From Kangsaoukella pontilimi (GTDB lineage Bacteria > Pseudomonadota > Alphaproteobacteria > Rhodobacterales > Rhodobacteraceae): a stretch of DNA of 64,000 bases. The notes below the pieces were generated by a model. The model saw nothing but the letters and a program-made list of their open reading frames with translations, searched no databases and was not told where the DNA came from. Location: contig NZ_WUPT01000002.1 in the NCBI RefSeq assembly GCF_009830125.1, positions 124,001-188,000 of the forward strand, written 5' to 3'. Positions within the stretch are counted from its first letter, which is position 1, and every line of letters starts with the position of its first letter. Shown in pieces: positions 48,603 through 58,222 of the stretch. The position numbers and the translations under genes were made by a program.

Positions 48603-50153
48603 GTGATCAACCTGCTTCACCCTGCGCTCTTTGGCGCTGCGGCATTTCTGTCTGCTATCGCGACCTATCGGCTGGTCGTCCGCAATGCGGGCGCGGGCCT
48701 TGTCGGCAATAGCCGTCGCCGGGCCGAAACTGTCTCGGAGCCGATCGTATATCTCATCAGGAACGGTGTACTGGCGGATTCAAATTTTGAGGGCGAGCGC
48801 TTTCTGCAGCGCTTTCCTCTTGCTCCGTCCGGCATGTCACGCCTGCGTGCGGCGCTGGCCAGTCAGTTCGACGGCGTCGATGCGCTGATCCGACCGGGTT
48901 CAGGAAGTTCGGACGTCCATGCGGCGTCCCGTGACGGAAGCCTTCTTCTGACGTCCGAATCCGTCCAAAACGCAGTTCGTATCAGGATCTTTCCCTCGGG
49001 CGAGCATCGTTCGGGCCATGACGACCTCTATCGCAAGGTGGCCAGCGAGGCCGAGTTGGAGACGCTTCGCGAAAGCACCGAGCATTCTCCTTTCCTCGTC
49101 TGGCGCGAGGCGCCCGACGGAACGCCCGTCTGGGTGAACCGCGCCTATGCCGACAGCGTCGGTGCAGCTTTCGGGAGTGAGCGACTCTTGTCATGGCCCC
49201 TGCCGCGCCTCTTCCCCGATCTCAGAAGCGGCGGGGCGCGCCGTCTGTCGCTTGCGAATGCTGCGGGCAAGTCGCTCGATTGGTACGACATTCATTCTAC
49301 GCGGATCGGCGACGACACTCTCTTCACGGCGTTCAATGCCAGCGCGACGGTTCAGGCGGAAACCCAGCTCAAGGACTTTATGCAGACGCTGACCAAGACA
49401 TTTGCACAGCTAGATATCGGGCTGGCGATTTTCGACAAATCCCGCCAACTGGTTCTGTTCAATCCGGCGCTGACCGATCTGACGGGTTTGCCGATAGACT
49501 TTCTCACCGCACGCCCCAGCCTTGTCGCGCTCCTCGACAAGCTCAGGGAAAAGCGGATGCTGCCAGAGCCACGCGACTACAAGTCTTGGCGCCAATCCAT
49601 CGCAGAGCTTGAGGCCGCAGCCGCAGACGGCACGTACTCCGAGACATGGCTTCTGCCGGGAAACCGGACCTTTCGCGTGACGGGCCGCCCGCATCCCGAC
49701 GGGGCCATCGCGTTCCTCATACAGGATATATCTGCCGAGGTTTCGCTGACCCGCCGTTTCCGGTCCGAGATCGAGACCGGGCAGACCGTGCTCGACAATA
49801 TGGATCAGGCCGTCGCTGTGTTTTCCGCCAGCGGAGCGCTGATCCTGTCGAACCGTGCTTATCGTCGGGCGTTCTCGGTCGATCCCGAAGCCCGGCTTGA
49901 ACCTGCGTCCATCGTCGATGCCACCCGGCTCTGGCACGCGCATTCCGCGCCGACCCCGATCTGGGGCGACGTGCGGGATTTCGCCCGCGACGATACCGAG
50001 CGCGCGGAATGGGCGGCGACGGTGACCCTGAAGGACGGTCGCAACATGGTTTGCCGGTTCATCCCTCTCGCCGATGGCGGAATGCAGACGGTTTTCGATA
50101 TTGGCGGCGCTGTTTCCGGTCCCGTCGAGGATGACCTGATGGCGGTGGTGTGA
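48603..50153 (+). CDS. PAS-domain protein, DivL-like
   Basis: 516 residues from GTG 48603. One membrane segment (residues about 5-24), then several PAS-type domains: SPFLVWREAPDGTPVWVNRAY, LDIGLAIFDKSRQLVLFNPALTDLTGL, VLDNMDQAVAVFSASGALILSNRAY. No histidine-kinase HATPase domain follows, whereas Caulobacter DivL has one. In that organism divL precedes tsaE, as here. Rhodobacterales DivL proteins are reported to lack the kinase part. A CtrA box lies upstream. Confidence 0.7.
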   Translation: MINLLHPALFGAAAFLSAIATYRLVVRNAGAGLVGNSRRRAETVSEPIVYLIRNGVLADSNFEGERFLQRFPLAPSGMSRLRAALASQFDGVDALIRPGSGSSDVHAASRDGSLLLTSESVQNAVRIRIFPSGEHRSGHDDLYRKVASEAELETLRESTEHSPFLVWREAPDGTPVWVNRAYADSVGAAFGSERLLSWPLPRLFPDLRSGGARRLSLANAAGKSLDWYDIHSTRIGDDTLFTAFNASATVQAETQLKDFMQTLTKTFAQLDIGLAIFDKSRQLVLFNPALTDLTGLPIDFLTARPSLVALLDKLREKRMLPEPRDYKSWRQSIAELEAAAADGTYSETWLLPGNRTFRVTGRPHPDGAIAFLIQDISAEVSLTRRFRSEIETGQTVLDNMDQAVAVFSASGALILSNRAYRRAFSVDPEARLEPASIVDATRLWHAHSAPTPIWGDVRDFARDDTERAEWAATVTLKDGRNMVCRFIPLADGGMQTVFDIGGAVSGPVEDDLMAVV

Positions 50154-50195
50154 TCGGCGCTTGAAGCCCGCTGGCCCGGCGGCCAAACTGACAAT

Positions 50196-50684
50196 ATGTC
50201 CGCCGAGATCCGCCTTCACCTTTCCGATGCCGAAGCGACAGAACGGCTTGCCGTGGCGCTTGCGCCGCTCCTGCGCGCGGGCGACACGCTTTTGCTGGAC
50301 GGGCCCATCGGCGCGGGAAAGACCCATTTCGCGCGGTCCCTGATCCAGTGGCGTCTGGCAGAGGCAGGACTGTCCGAAGACGTGCCCTCGCCCACGTTCA
50401 CATTGGTGCAAACCTATGACGACGGACAGGTCGAGATCTGGCACGCGGATCTCTATCGCCTTTCCGATCCATTAGAGGTGGTCGAGCTGGGTCTGGACGA
50501 GGCCATGCAAAGCGCCATCGCTCTGATCGAATGGCCGGACCGGCTGGGCGATATGGCACCGGCGGACGCCTGTCGCCTGCGCTTTGCCCATGATGGCGAA
50601 GGGCGGAGCGTTGTGATCGACTGGTCCGATAGCAGAGCAGACCTTTGGCGACGATCCTTCGAGGAAGAGGCCGCCACCGCATGA
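50196..50684 (+). CDS. tsaE: tRNA threonylcarbamoyladenosine ATPase TsaE
   Basis: 162 residues. P-loop GPIGAGKTHFARSLIQW, SPTFTLVQTYDDG and WHADLYRLSDPLEVVELGLDEAM are the YjeE/TsaE signature. It uses ATP in the t6A complex with TsaD (also encoded here) and TsaB. The stop overlaps the murU ATG by four bases (ATGA). Confidence 0.96.
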   Translation: MSAEIRLHLSDAEATERLAVALAPLLRAGDTLLLDGPIGAGKTHFARSLIQWRLAEAGLSEDVPSPTFTLVQTYDDGQVEIWHADLYRLSDPLEVVELGLDEAMQSAIALIEWPDRLGDMAPADACRLRFAHDGEGRSVVIDWSDSRADLWRRSFEEEAATA

Positions 50685-51367
50685 GCGACATGCCCCGCTC
50701 TATGATGATTTTCGCCGCTGGCTTCGGAACGCGCATGGGTGCGCTGACGAAAGACCTGCCCAAGCCGATGCTGCCCGTGGCAGGTCAGCCCATGATCGAC
50801 ATCGCGATCTCGATGGGTCGTTCGGCGGGTCTGAGTACTCTTGTCGCGAACACGCACTATCTGGCCCACCGGATCGAGCCGCATCTCACCGAGCGTGGCG
50901 TCGCGATCAGCCGGGAAGAGCCCGAGATTCTCGATACAGGCGGCGGTCTCAAGGCCGCGCTGCCGCTTCTGGGGCCGGGCCCGGTCGTCACGATGAACCC
51001 CGACGCCGGCTGGCGCGGCCCGAACCCGGTCGAACAGCTTCTGGGCGCGTGGCGCGAGGACGATGGCGCGCTCTTGCTGGTCGTGCCGATGGAACGTGCC
51101 CTCGGGCGGCAGGGCGGCGGAGACTTCACGCTCGATGGTGGTAGGCTCAGCCGGGGCGGCGATTACGTTTACTGTGGTGTCCAGATCCTCCGCACCGAAA
51201 TACTTGCCGATATTTCCGACACCGCCTTCTCGCTCAATCAGGTCTGGGACCGGCTGAATGCCGACGGTCGGCTCAGAGGGATCGAATACGCTGGCGACTG
51301 GTGCGACATCGGCCACCCCGAGGGACTGACGCTGGCCGAGCGGATGATGGCGACCGGCCATGTTTGA
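50681..51367 (+). CDS. murU: Nucleotidyltransferase of the MurU type
   Basis: 228 residues from ATG 50681 (SDMPRSMMIFAAGFGTRMG); the upstream start 50645 is in tsaE. The sugar-nucleotidyltransferase motif is AAGFGTRMGALTKDLPKPMLP, with NTP/metal-site region TMNPDAGW and GDYVYCGVQILR. MurU makes UDP-MurNAc from MurNAc-1-phosphate and UTP in cell-wall recycling. Its usual partner AmgK is not in the gap to tsaE (see findings). It overlaps addB by 8 bases. Confidence 0.85.
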   Translation: MSDMPRSMMIFAAGFGTRMGALTKDLPKPMLPVAGQPMIDIAISMGRSAGLSTLVANTHYLAHRIEPHLTERGVAISREEPEILDTGGGLKAALPLLGPGPVVTMNPDAGWRGPNPVEQLLGAWREDDGALLLVVPMERALGRQGGGDFTLDGGRLSRGGDYVYCGVQILRTEILADISDTAFSLNQVWDRLNADGRLRGIEYAGDWCDIGHPEGLTLAERMMATGHV

Positions 51368-54302
51368 TCCAACCGATACCCCCCGCGTCTTCGGCGTGCC
51401 GCCCGGCGCGGATTTTCCCGACGCCGTGGTCACGGGCATTCTGGACCGGATGTCAGGGCAACCGCCCGAGGCACTCGCCCGGGTGACGGTTCTGGTCAAC
51501 ACGCGCCGGATGCAGCGACGGTTGCGAGAGCTCTTTTCTCGCGACACCGCCCGGCTTTTGCCGCGCATCCGGCTTGTGACCGACATTGCCGAGTTAGTGC
51601 CGACGGCACCCCTACCCCGCCCCACCTCAGCGCTTGCAAGGCGGCTGGAACTTGCTCGTCTCATCGCCGCGCTGCTCGATCAGGATCCGACGCTGGCGCC
51701 GCGCGCCGCGCTTTTCGATCTGGCCGACAGCCTTGCCGCGCTTCTGGACGAAATGCAGGTCGAAGGCGTGCCGCCCGACCGGCTGCGCAACATCCGCACC
51801 GGCGATGGCTCCGGCCATTGGGCACGCACGCAGACGTTCCTTGGTGTGGTCACCGACTATCTCGCTGCCACCGACGACGGTCAGGCCAATCCTGAGGCGA
51901 TCAATCGCGCCGCGCTGGATATTCTTCTGGACGGCTGGTCGCAGGACCCGCCGGATGGACCCGTCATTGTTGCAGGTTCGACCGGATCGCGCGGCACCAC
52001 GTTCCGACTAATGCAGGCCGTGGCGTCGCTGCCGCAAGGCGCTCTTATCCTGCCCGGTTTCGACGATCACCTCCCCAGTGAAATCTGGTCGCTTCTGACC
52101 GATGGCAACGGAGTCGAGGATCACCCGCAATACCGCTTCGCCCTGCTTCTAAAGGCGCTCGGCGTTGCCCCGGGTCAGGTTTCGCCCTGGCCCAGCGCGG
52201 TACCGGATCCAGCGCGGAACGCGCTTGTCTCGCTGTCGCTGCGCCCTGCCCCGGTCACCGATCAGTGGTTGTCGGAAGGACCAGCGCTGGGTGACCTGAT
52301 CCCCGCCACGTCGCGCATGACCCTGATCGAAGCGCCCGGCCAGCGCGCAGAGGCTACGGCCATTTCGGTCGCGATCCGCGACGCCGTCGAACGTGGCGAG
52401 ACGGTCGCGCTGATCACACCTGACCGCGTTCTGGGGCGCCGCGTCGCCGCCAGCCTCGCCCGTTGGGATATCCAGCCCGATGACAGCGCCGGCCAGCCGT
52501 TGAACCAAACCGCGCCCGGCCGGTTTCTGCGCCAGGCTGTCCGGCTGATCGGAGCTGAAGTGACCTCTGAGGCGCTGGTCGCGATGCTCAAGCATCCGCT
52601 GGTCCGGTCGGGGGACGCGGATCGCGGCCCGCATCTTTTGCATACGCGGGATTTCGAGTTGCTCTTGCGGCGGCGAGGCACCCATCTTCCCGGTCAGGCC
52701 GATCTGGATGCCTTCACCGACGCGAAACCCGAGCGCAGCGAATGGGCGGATTGGATTGCCCGCGTTCTGGATATCGCGCGTGTCGTACCTGATCCCTCGC
52801 TTGGGCTGATGGTGGACGCACATCTTCGCCTTGCCGAGCTTATTGCGGATGGCGGCACGGGCGGTGGCACACTCTGGCGCGAACAGGCAGGCAGGGACAT
52901 CTCGGTTCTGATGGACCGGTTCCGAGAGACGGGCGCGTCCGGGGCACCGATGCCCCTTCCGGACTATATCCGGCTGTTCGACCGCGCCCTTGCGGCCGAA
53001 AACATGCGAAACCCGGACACCGTGCGGCGCGACGTGATGATCTGGGGGACGCTTGAGGCGCGCGTCCAGGGGGCGAGCCTTGTCATTCTCGGCGGCCTAA
53101 ACGACGGGTCCTGGCCGGGCACGCCCAGCGCCGACCCATGGCTCAACCGTGCCATGCGCCGCGAGGCGGGGCTTCTGCTGCCGGAACGTCAGATCGGGCT
53201 GTCCGCACACGATTATCAGCAAGCCGTTGCGGCGGAGACGGTGATCCTCTCGCGCTCTCTGAGGGATGCCGAAGCGCAAACAGTTCCTTCGCGTTGGCTG
53301 AACCGATTCACGAACCTTCTCAGGGGTTTGCCCAATCAGAATGGGCAAGCCGCGCTCGACGCGATGAAAGACCGCGGCAAGCGGTATCTGGATATCGCAC
53401 AAGGGCTGGAGACACCCGTTGAACCGGAGCAGCCGGCGCCGCGCCCTGCCCCGGCGCCGCCGGTGTCCGTCCGACCGCGCACGCTTTCCGTCACCGAGAT
53501 CGAAACGCTGATCCGCGATCCCTATGCCATCTACGCCAAACATGTGCTCAGGGTGAAACCGCTCGATCCCTTGCGACCGAGGCCCGACATGGCTCTGAGG
53601 GGCATCGTCTATCACGAAATCATGGATCGTGCGCTCGCTTTCGGGCCGTTTGAGGACGCGAAATCCCTTGAACAGTGCCTGATTTCAAAGGCCAGGGAGG
53701 TTCTGGGCGAAACCGTGCCCTGGCCGTCTGCCCGCGTTCAGTGGGGCGCCCATTTCGAGGCGATCGCGCCTGGTTTCTCTGAACGAGAGATTGTTCGACA
53801 GGTGCGCGCCCAACGCATCTGGCGCGAGCAATGGGGCGAGATTCCCCTGGGCAATGGCTATACGATCAAGGGCAAGGCTGATCGCATCGACCTCCTGAAA
53901 GACGGACGGCTGGCGATTTTCGACTACAAGGCGGGGGGACCGCCCTCGGCCAAGCGGATGCGCTATTTCCAGCGGCAGCTTCTGATCGAGGCGGTGATGG
54001 CCAAGGCTGGCGGGTTCAAGGATATCGACCCTGCCGAGGTCGCCTTTGTCAGCCATCTCGGGCTGGACAGGAAGCATGGCGAGGACATGCACGAACTGGT
54101 GGCGGGTGACGAGCTGGACTTCAGAACAGTCACTATTTCAGCGGAATTGAGCCAGTTGGTTACGGCTTTCGACAATCCGGACAAAGGATATCCGTCGCGG
54201 CGCGCCATGGAGGAACTGGCATGGGATGGCGACTATGACCATCTGGCGCGATATGGGGAGTGGGACGACACGAAGCCGGCGACAAAGGTCTTGCTGCCAT
54301 GA
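51360..54302 (+). CDS. addB: Double-strand break repair protein AddB
   Basis: 980 residues. N-terminal helicase-like region has lost its usual Walker A. The C-terminal nuclease domain has the RecB-type PD-(D/E)xK core GRLAIFDYKAGGPPSAKRMRYFQRQLLIEA and GIVYHEIMDRAL. AddAB processes double-strand DNA ends and loads RecA at Chi-like sites. ATG overlaps murU and the stop overlaps addA. Confidence 0.95.
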   Translation: MFDPTDTPRVFGVPPGADFPDAVVTGILDRMSGQPPEALARVTVLVNTRRMQRRLRELFSRDTARLLPRIRLVTDIAELVPTAPLPRPTSALARRLELARLIAALLDQDPTLAPRAALFDLADSLAALLDEMQVEGVPPDRLRNIRTGDGSGHWARTQTFLGVVTDYLAATDDGQANPEAINRAALDILLDGWSQDPPDGPVIVAGSTGSRGTTFRLMQAVASLPQGALILPGFDDHLPSEIWSLLTDGNGVEDHPQYRFALLLKALGVAPGQVSPWPSAVPDPARNALVSLSLRPAPVTDQWLSEGPALGDLIPATSRMTLIEAPGQRAEATAISVAIRDAVERGETVALITPDRVLGRRVAASLARWDIQPDDSAGQPLNQTAPGRFLRQAVRLIGAEVTSEALVAMLKHPLVRSGDADRGPHLLHTRDFELLLRRRGTHLPGQADLDAFTDAKPERSEWADWIARVLDIARVVPDPSLGLMVDAHLRLAELIADGGTGGGTLWREQAGRDISVLMDRFRETGASGAPMPLPDYIRLFDRALAAENMRNPDTVRRDVMIWGTLEARVQGASLVILGGLNDGSWPGTPSADPWLNRAMRREAGLLLPERQIGLSAHDYQQAVAAETVILSRSLRDAEAQTVPSRWLNRFTNLLRGLPNQNGQAALDAMKDRGKRYLDIAQGLETPVEPEQPAPRPAPAPPVSVRPRTLSVTEIETLIRDPYAIYAKHVLRVKPLDPLRPRPDMALRGIVYHEIMDRALAFGPFEDAKSLEQCLISKAREVLGETVPWPSARVQWGAHFEAIAPGFSEREIVRQVRAQRIWREQWGEIPLGNGYTIKGKADRIDLLKDGRLAIFDYKAGGPPSAKRMRYFQRQLLIEAVMAKAGGFKDIDPAEVAFVSHLGLDRKHGEDMHELVAGDELDFRTVTISAELSQLVTAFDNPDKGYPSRRAMEELAWDGDYDHLARYGEWDDTKPATKVLLP

Positions 54303-57300
54303 GCATCGACGCGGCGACAACACGGCAGAACGCTGCCGCAAATCCCGACGCATCGACCTGGCTCGCCGCCAATGCAGGTTCGGGCAAGACCCGCGTGCTG
54401 ACCGACCGCGTGGCCCGGCTTCTACTCCGAAAAGCCGATCCGCAGAACATTCTCTGCCTGACCTACACCAAGGCCGCGGCCGGCGAGATGCAGAACCGCC
54501 TATTCGCCAATCTCGGCACATGGTCGATGCTGAACGACGAGGACCTGTCGAAGCGGCTTCGCGGTCTGGGCGAGACCGGTCCGCTCGATCTGTCGCGTGC
54601 CAGAACGCTCTTTGCGCGCGCGATCGAAACGCCGGGCGGCCTCAAGATCCAGACCATCCACTCGTTCTGCAGCGCCATCCTGCGGCAGTTTCCGCTGGAA
54701 GCTGGCGTAAGCCCCGGTTTCCGCGAACTGGACGAGACCGGGCAGGATCACCTGCTTGAAGATGTGGTGAATGCGCTTTGCCTTGCAGAGCCGGACATCG
54801 TGAGCGGCGTCGCGCGACAGCTTAGCGGTAGCGACCTTGTTTCACTGGCGAAAGAGGTAACCGGATCACGCGACGCCTTCGATCCGATCCAGGACGAGAC
54901 GGCCTTGCGCAGGCTCTTCGGGCTGGCGGATGGCGTGACTGAACATTCTGTGATCACAACCGCGATTTCGCCGGACGATCTCCGGTTTCTGAAGGATTGT
55001 GGTTCCGTTCTTCTGACCAGCGAAAAGACGACCGACCAGAAGGTCGGCGCGGCTCTGACGGGTCTTGGTTCGATGCCTGATCGCAACGCGCTCGACGTAC
55101 TCGTCGGGACGATGCTGACCGGGTCAACCGCGACCGAGCCTTTCAGTCCCAAAACCTCTCCGCCGACCGCTGACCTGAAGAAAGGTGCCTTTGCGCCGCT
55201 TCTCGGTCGATATCTTGCAATCGCCGGGCGTGTCGCAGAGGCCCGCGAGCAGATCGTCTCGCTCGATGCCACGAAGAAATCGCTTACCCTGCACCGCTTC
55301 GCCAGCCGACTGCTACCCGCATACCAGAAAGCCAAAGATGATCGTGGGCTTCTGGACTTCGACGACCTCATCCACAAGACCCGGACGCTTCTGACCGACC
55401 GGTCGCTTGCCTGGGTTCTCTACCGGCTCGACGCGCGGATCGACCATATTCTCGTGGACGAAGCGCAGGATACCAGTCCGGCGCAATGGTCGATCATCTC
55501 GGCATTGGCCGAAGAGATCGCATCGGGCGAGGGGTCGCGCGCCGCGGTTCCGCGCTCACTTTTCGTGGTCGGCGACAAAAAACAGTCGATCTACAGCTTT
55601 CAGGGCGCCGATGCGCGTGCTTTTGACGGCATGTCAGAACGCTTCGAAGACATGATGGCGCAAGGCGGACGATTTGAGCGGCAGGAATTGCCCTTCTCGT
55701 TTCGTTCGTCGCCCGCAATCCTCAAGGCGGTGGATGCCACGTTCGAGGCTGCCGGGTTGAAGGGGGCAGGGGACGCGGTCTCGCACGAGGCGGTCTTCCC
55801 CGATCTTCCCGGCCGCGTCGATGTCTGGCCGCCGATTGCCGCACCAGCCGCGAGCGACCCTCCGGAATGGTATCACCCGGTCGATCGCGTCGCCGATGAC
55901 GACCCGGCGGTACTTCTGGCGGAGCAGATCGCGGGCCATATATCGGGGCTTCTGGAAACAGAGACTATTCCGGCAAAAAATGGCCAATTCCGGAGGGTTT
56001 TGGCCGGAGATATCATGATTCTGGTCCAGCGCCGCGCGACGCTGTTTCATCAGATCATACGTGCCTGCAAGGCGGCAGGCCTCCCCGTTTCGGGAGCAGA
56101 CAAGCTGAGGATTACATCGTCCCTTGCGGTGCGCGATTTGCTGGCGCTGATGTCCTTTCTCGCTTTGCCCGAAGATGATCTTTCGCTCGCAACTGCCCTG
56201 CGCTCCCCCCTGTTTGGCTGGTCGGAAGCCGATCTCTACGACTTGGCCCAGGGCAGGAAGGCGTCCTTTCTCTGGGCCGAGCTCAGGGCGCGGCGCGACG
56301 AGTGGCCCAAAACCGTCGCGATCCTGGACGGACTCAGGCACAAGGTCGATTTCCATCGACCCTTCGAGATGCTGGAGACGATCCTCACACGGTTCGACGG
56401 GCGCACAAAGCTGGCCGCGCGACTGGGTCCCGAAGCCGAGGATGCCATCGACGAGCTTCTCAATCAGGCACTGCATTACGAACAAACCGCAGTTCCGACG
56501 ATCACCGGGTTCGTATCCGAGATGCTGTCCTCCGAGATCGAGGTCAAAAGACAACTCGACGGAGACAGCGGTCAGATCAGGGTAATGACGATTCATGGCG
56601 CAAAGGGTCTCGAAAGCCCGATCGTCATTCTGCCCGAGACGATCCGCGCCGAAACGTCCCGTTCTGGTAGCTTTGTGATCACAGGCACTGGTGCACCGGT
56701 CTGGAACACAGCCGCCACGGAATCGCCCCGCCTCGTTCTGACGGCCAAGGCCGTGCAGGGTGACGCCGACCGCGAGGAACGGCACCGCCTTCTCTACGTG
56801 GCGATGACGCGCGCCGAGCACTGGCTGATCGTGGCGGGTATCGCACCGAAGAAGGGTAGCGGGGACAAAAGCTGGCACGCCTCGATCCGGGCAGGGGCAG
56901 AAGCCGCGGGCGCAGAGGCGGTGCCGGATAGCGGTGGTGCCATCCTTCGGCTGGAAAGCGGTTTTTGGCCGAAGGAACCAGCGCCCGAGCCTGTCGACGA
57001 GAGCAATGAGAATGAGCCGCGCGCCACTGGCACCTGGAGCGACCCCGCCCCCGTGAGCGCGGCTCCGGAGCGTATTCTTTCCCCATCCGATCTGGGAGGC
57101 GCAAAGATCGTCCCCGGCGACGCCGGCCTGCCGGAGGAGGAGGCCAAGCGCCGCGGGCGTTGGATACATGCGCTGCTGGAACATCTGCCAGGCCACCCGG
57201 AGGCCACCTGGCCGGAACTTTCGCTTCACATCCTGTCACGCGGTCCAGAACCAGCTTCCGAGGCAGAAATTCCAGCGCTTCTGGACGAGGCCGCGCGTTG

Positions 57301-57646
57301 CATCCATGCGCTGCCGCAGCTTTTCCAGACCGATGGGCTCAGCGAGATCGATCTGACATGCCGGCTTGACGAAACTTCGCGCCTGACCGGCACCGTCGAC
57401 CGCCTGATCCTGAGCGATACGCGGGTGACCATCGTGGACTACAAGACGAATGCCGTCCGTCCCCAATCGCCCGACGCAATTCCCGAAGGTGTCCTGAGGC
57501 AGATGGGCGCCTATCTGACTGCCGCGCAGCAGATCTGGCCCGAAAAAAAGGTTGATCTGATCGTTCTCTGGACGGTTGATGCGACCCCCATGAACGTTCC
57601 ACACGATATCGCGATCCGGGCCTTTTCACGCACAACATCGGCTTGA
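54299..57646 (+). CDS. addA: Double-strand break repair helicase AddA
   Basis: 1115 residues from ATG 54299, overlapping the addB stop by four bases (ATGA). UvrD-type helicase motifs: Walker A ANAGSGKTRVLTDRV, LVDEAQDTSPAQW, GDKKQSIYSFQGADA, MTIHGAKGLESPIVILPE, LLYVAMTRAEHW; C-terminal RecB-type nuclease GTVDRLILSDTRVTIVDYKT. It unwinds and cuts ends together with AddB. All motifs are intact. Confidence 0.97.
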   Translation: MSIDAATTRQNAAANPDASTWLAANAGSGKTRVLTDRVARLLLRKADPQNILCLTYTKAAAGEMQNRLFANLGTWSMLNDEDLSKRLRGLGETGPLDLSRARTLFARAIETPGGLKIQTIHSFCSAILRQFPLEAGVSPGFRELDETGQDHLLEDVVNALCLAEPDIVSGVARQLSGSDLVSLAKEVTGSRDAFDPIQDETALRRLFGLADGVTEHSVITTAISPDDLRFLKDCGSVLLTSEKTTDQKVGAALTGLGSMPDRNALDVLVGTMLTGSTATEPFSPKTSPPTADLKKGAFAPLLGRYLAIAGRVAEAREQIVSLDATKKSLTLHRFASRLLPAYQKAKDDRGLLDFDDLIHKTRTLLTDRSLAWVLYRLDARIDHILVDEAQDTSPAQWSIISALAEEIASGEGSRAAVPRSLFVVGDKKQSIYSFQGADARAFDGMSERFEDMMAQGGRFERQELPFSFRSSPAILKAVDATFEAAGLKGAGDAVSHEAVFPDLPGRVDVWPPIAAPAASDPPEWYHPVDRVADDDPAVLLAEQIAGHISGLLETETIPAKNGQFRRVLAGDIMILVQRRATLFHQIIRACKAAGLPVSGADKLRITSSLAVRDLLALMSFLALPEDDLSLATALRSPLFGWSEADLYDLAQGRKASFLWAELRARRDEWPKTVAILDGLRHKVDFHRPFEMLETILTRFDGRTKLAARLGPEAEDAIDELLNQALHYEQTAVPTITGFVSEMLSSEIEVKRQLDGDSGQIRVMTIHGAKGLESPIVILPETIRAETSRSGSFVITGTGAPVWNTAATESPRLVLTAKAVQGDADREERHRLLYVAMTRAEHWLIVAGIAPKKGSGDKSWHASIRAGAEAAGAEAVPDSGGAILRLESGFWPKEPAPEPVDESNENEPRATGTWSDPAPVSAAPERILSPSDLGGAKIVPGDAGLPEEEAKRRGRWIHALLEHLPGHPEATWPELSLHILSRGPEPASEAEIPALLDEAARCIHALPQLFQTDGLSEIDLTCRLDETSRLTGTVDRLILSDTRVTIVDYKTNAVRPQSPDAIPEGVLRQMGAYLTAAQQIWPEKKVDLIVLWTVDATPMNVPHDIAIRAFSRTTSA

Positions 57647-57707
57647 CGCGCCGCTGGCGGATACCTAGTTTCGCTCCCCTGACACATCCCACCGGAAGGA
57701 GAGCCGC

Positions 57708-58028
57708 ATGGCCACCGTTGCCGTTACCGACGATACCTTCGACGCCGAAGTCCGGAACTCGGACATCCCGGTCGTCGTCGATTTCTGGGCCGAATGGTGC
57801 GGCCCCTGCAAGATGATCGGACCCGCCCTCGAAGAACTGAGCGACGAGTATGCCGGCCAGGTGAAGATCGCCAAGGTCAACGTGGACGAGAACCCGAACT
57901 CTCCGGCGCAGCTTGGCGTTCGGGGCATCCCGGCTCTGTTCCTCTTCAAGGACGGACAGGTCGTATCGAACAAGACCGGCGCCGCGCCCAAAGCCGCACT
58001 CAAGGGCTGGATCGACGACGCTCTCTGA
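57708..58028 (+). CDS. trxA: Thioredoxin
   Basis: 106 residues; active site WCGPCK (Cys31, Cys34) in [22 protein letters not shown], and cis-Pro segment [12 protein letters not shown]. Standard cytoplasmic thioredoxin of usual length. GGAAGGAGAG precedes the ATG. It follows addA by 61 bases and is closed by a terminator. Confidence 0.98.
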   Translation: MATVAVTDDTFDAEVRNSDIPVVVDFWAEWCGPCKMIGPALEELSDEYAGQVKIAKVNVDENPNSPAQLGVRGIPALFLFKDGQVVSNKTGAAPKAALKGWIDDAL

Positions 58029-58054
58029 AGCGCACGCATCCCGATTTCGTGAAA

Positions 58055-58079
58055 AGCCGTCCCACCGGGGCGGCTTTTT
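58055..58079 (+). terminator. Intrinsic terminator of trxA
   Basis: A 9-bp stem with one G-U pair (58055-58063/58067-58075), a 3-base loop and five T (58075-58079), 26 bases after the trxA stop. Confidence 0.9.
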
Positions 58080-58118
58080 GCTGTCCTGTCCATTATCGGC
58101 CTTCAAATATCCCGGGGC

Positions 58119-58160
58119 CCGGGGCAGAGCCCCGGCGGATCGGCGCCGGAGGCGTCGATC
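58119..58160. repeat. REP-like double palindrome
   Basis: Two hairpins in tandem between trxA and hslV: a perfect 7-bp stem with 3-base loop (58119-58125/58129-58135) and a 10-bp stem with one G-T (58138-58147/58151-58160, 3-base loop). Very GC-rich. The layout is that of dispersed extragenic palindromes; I recall similar sequences in roseobacter genomes but cannot count them here. Confidence 0.55.
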
Positions 58161-58222
58161 ACCCCCTCCTTGCAGTGGGCGCCAATCAACCGCATATACC
58201 CCCGAACTGAACGGAGGCTGAC

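Noticed and set aside
55634-57229. 531-codon frame antisense to addA
   Set aside because: Shadow of addA; no protein-like features.
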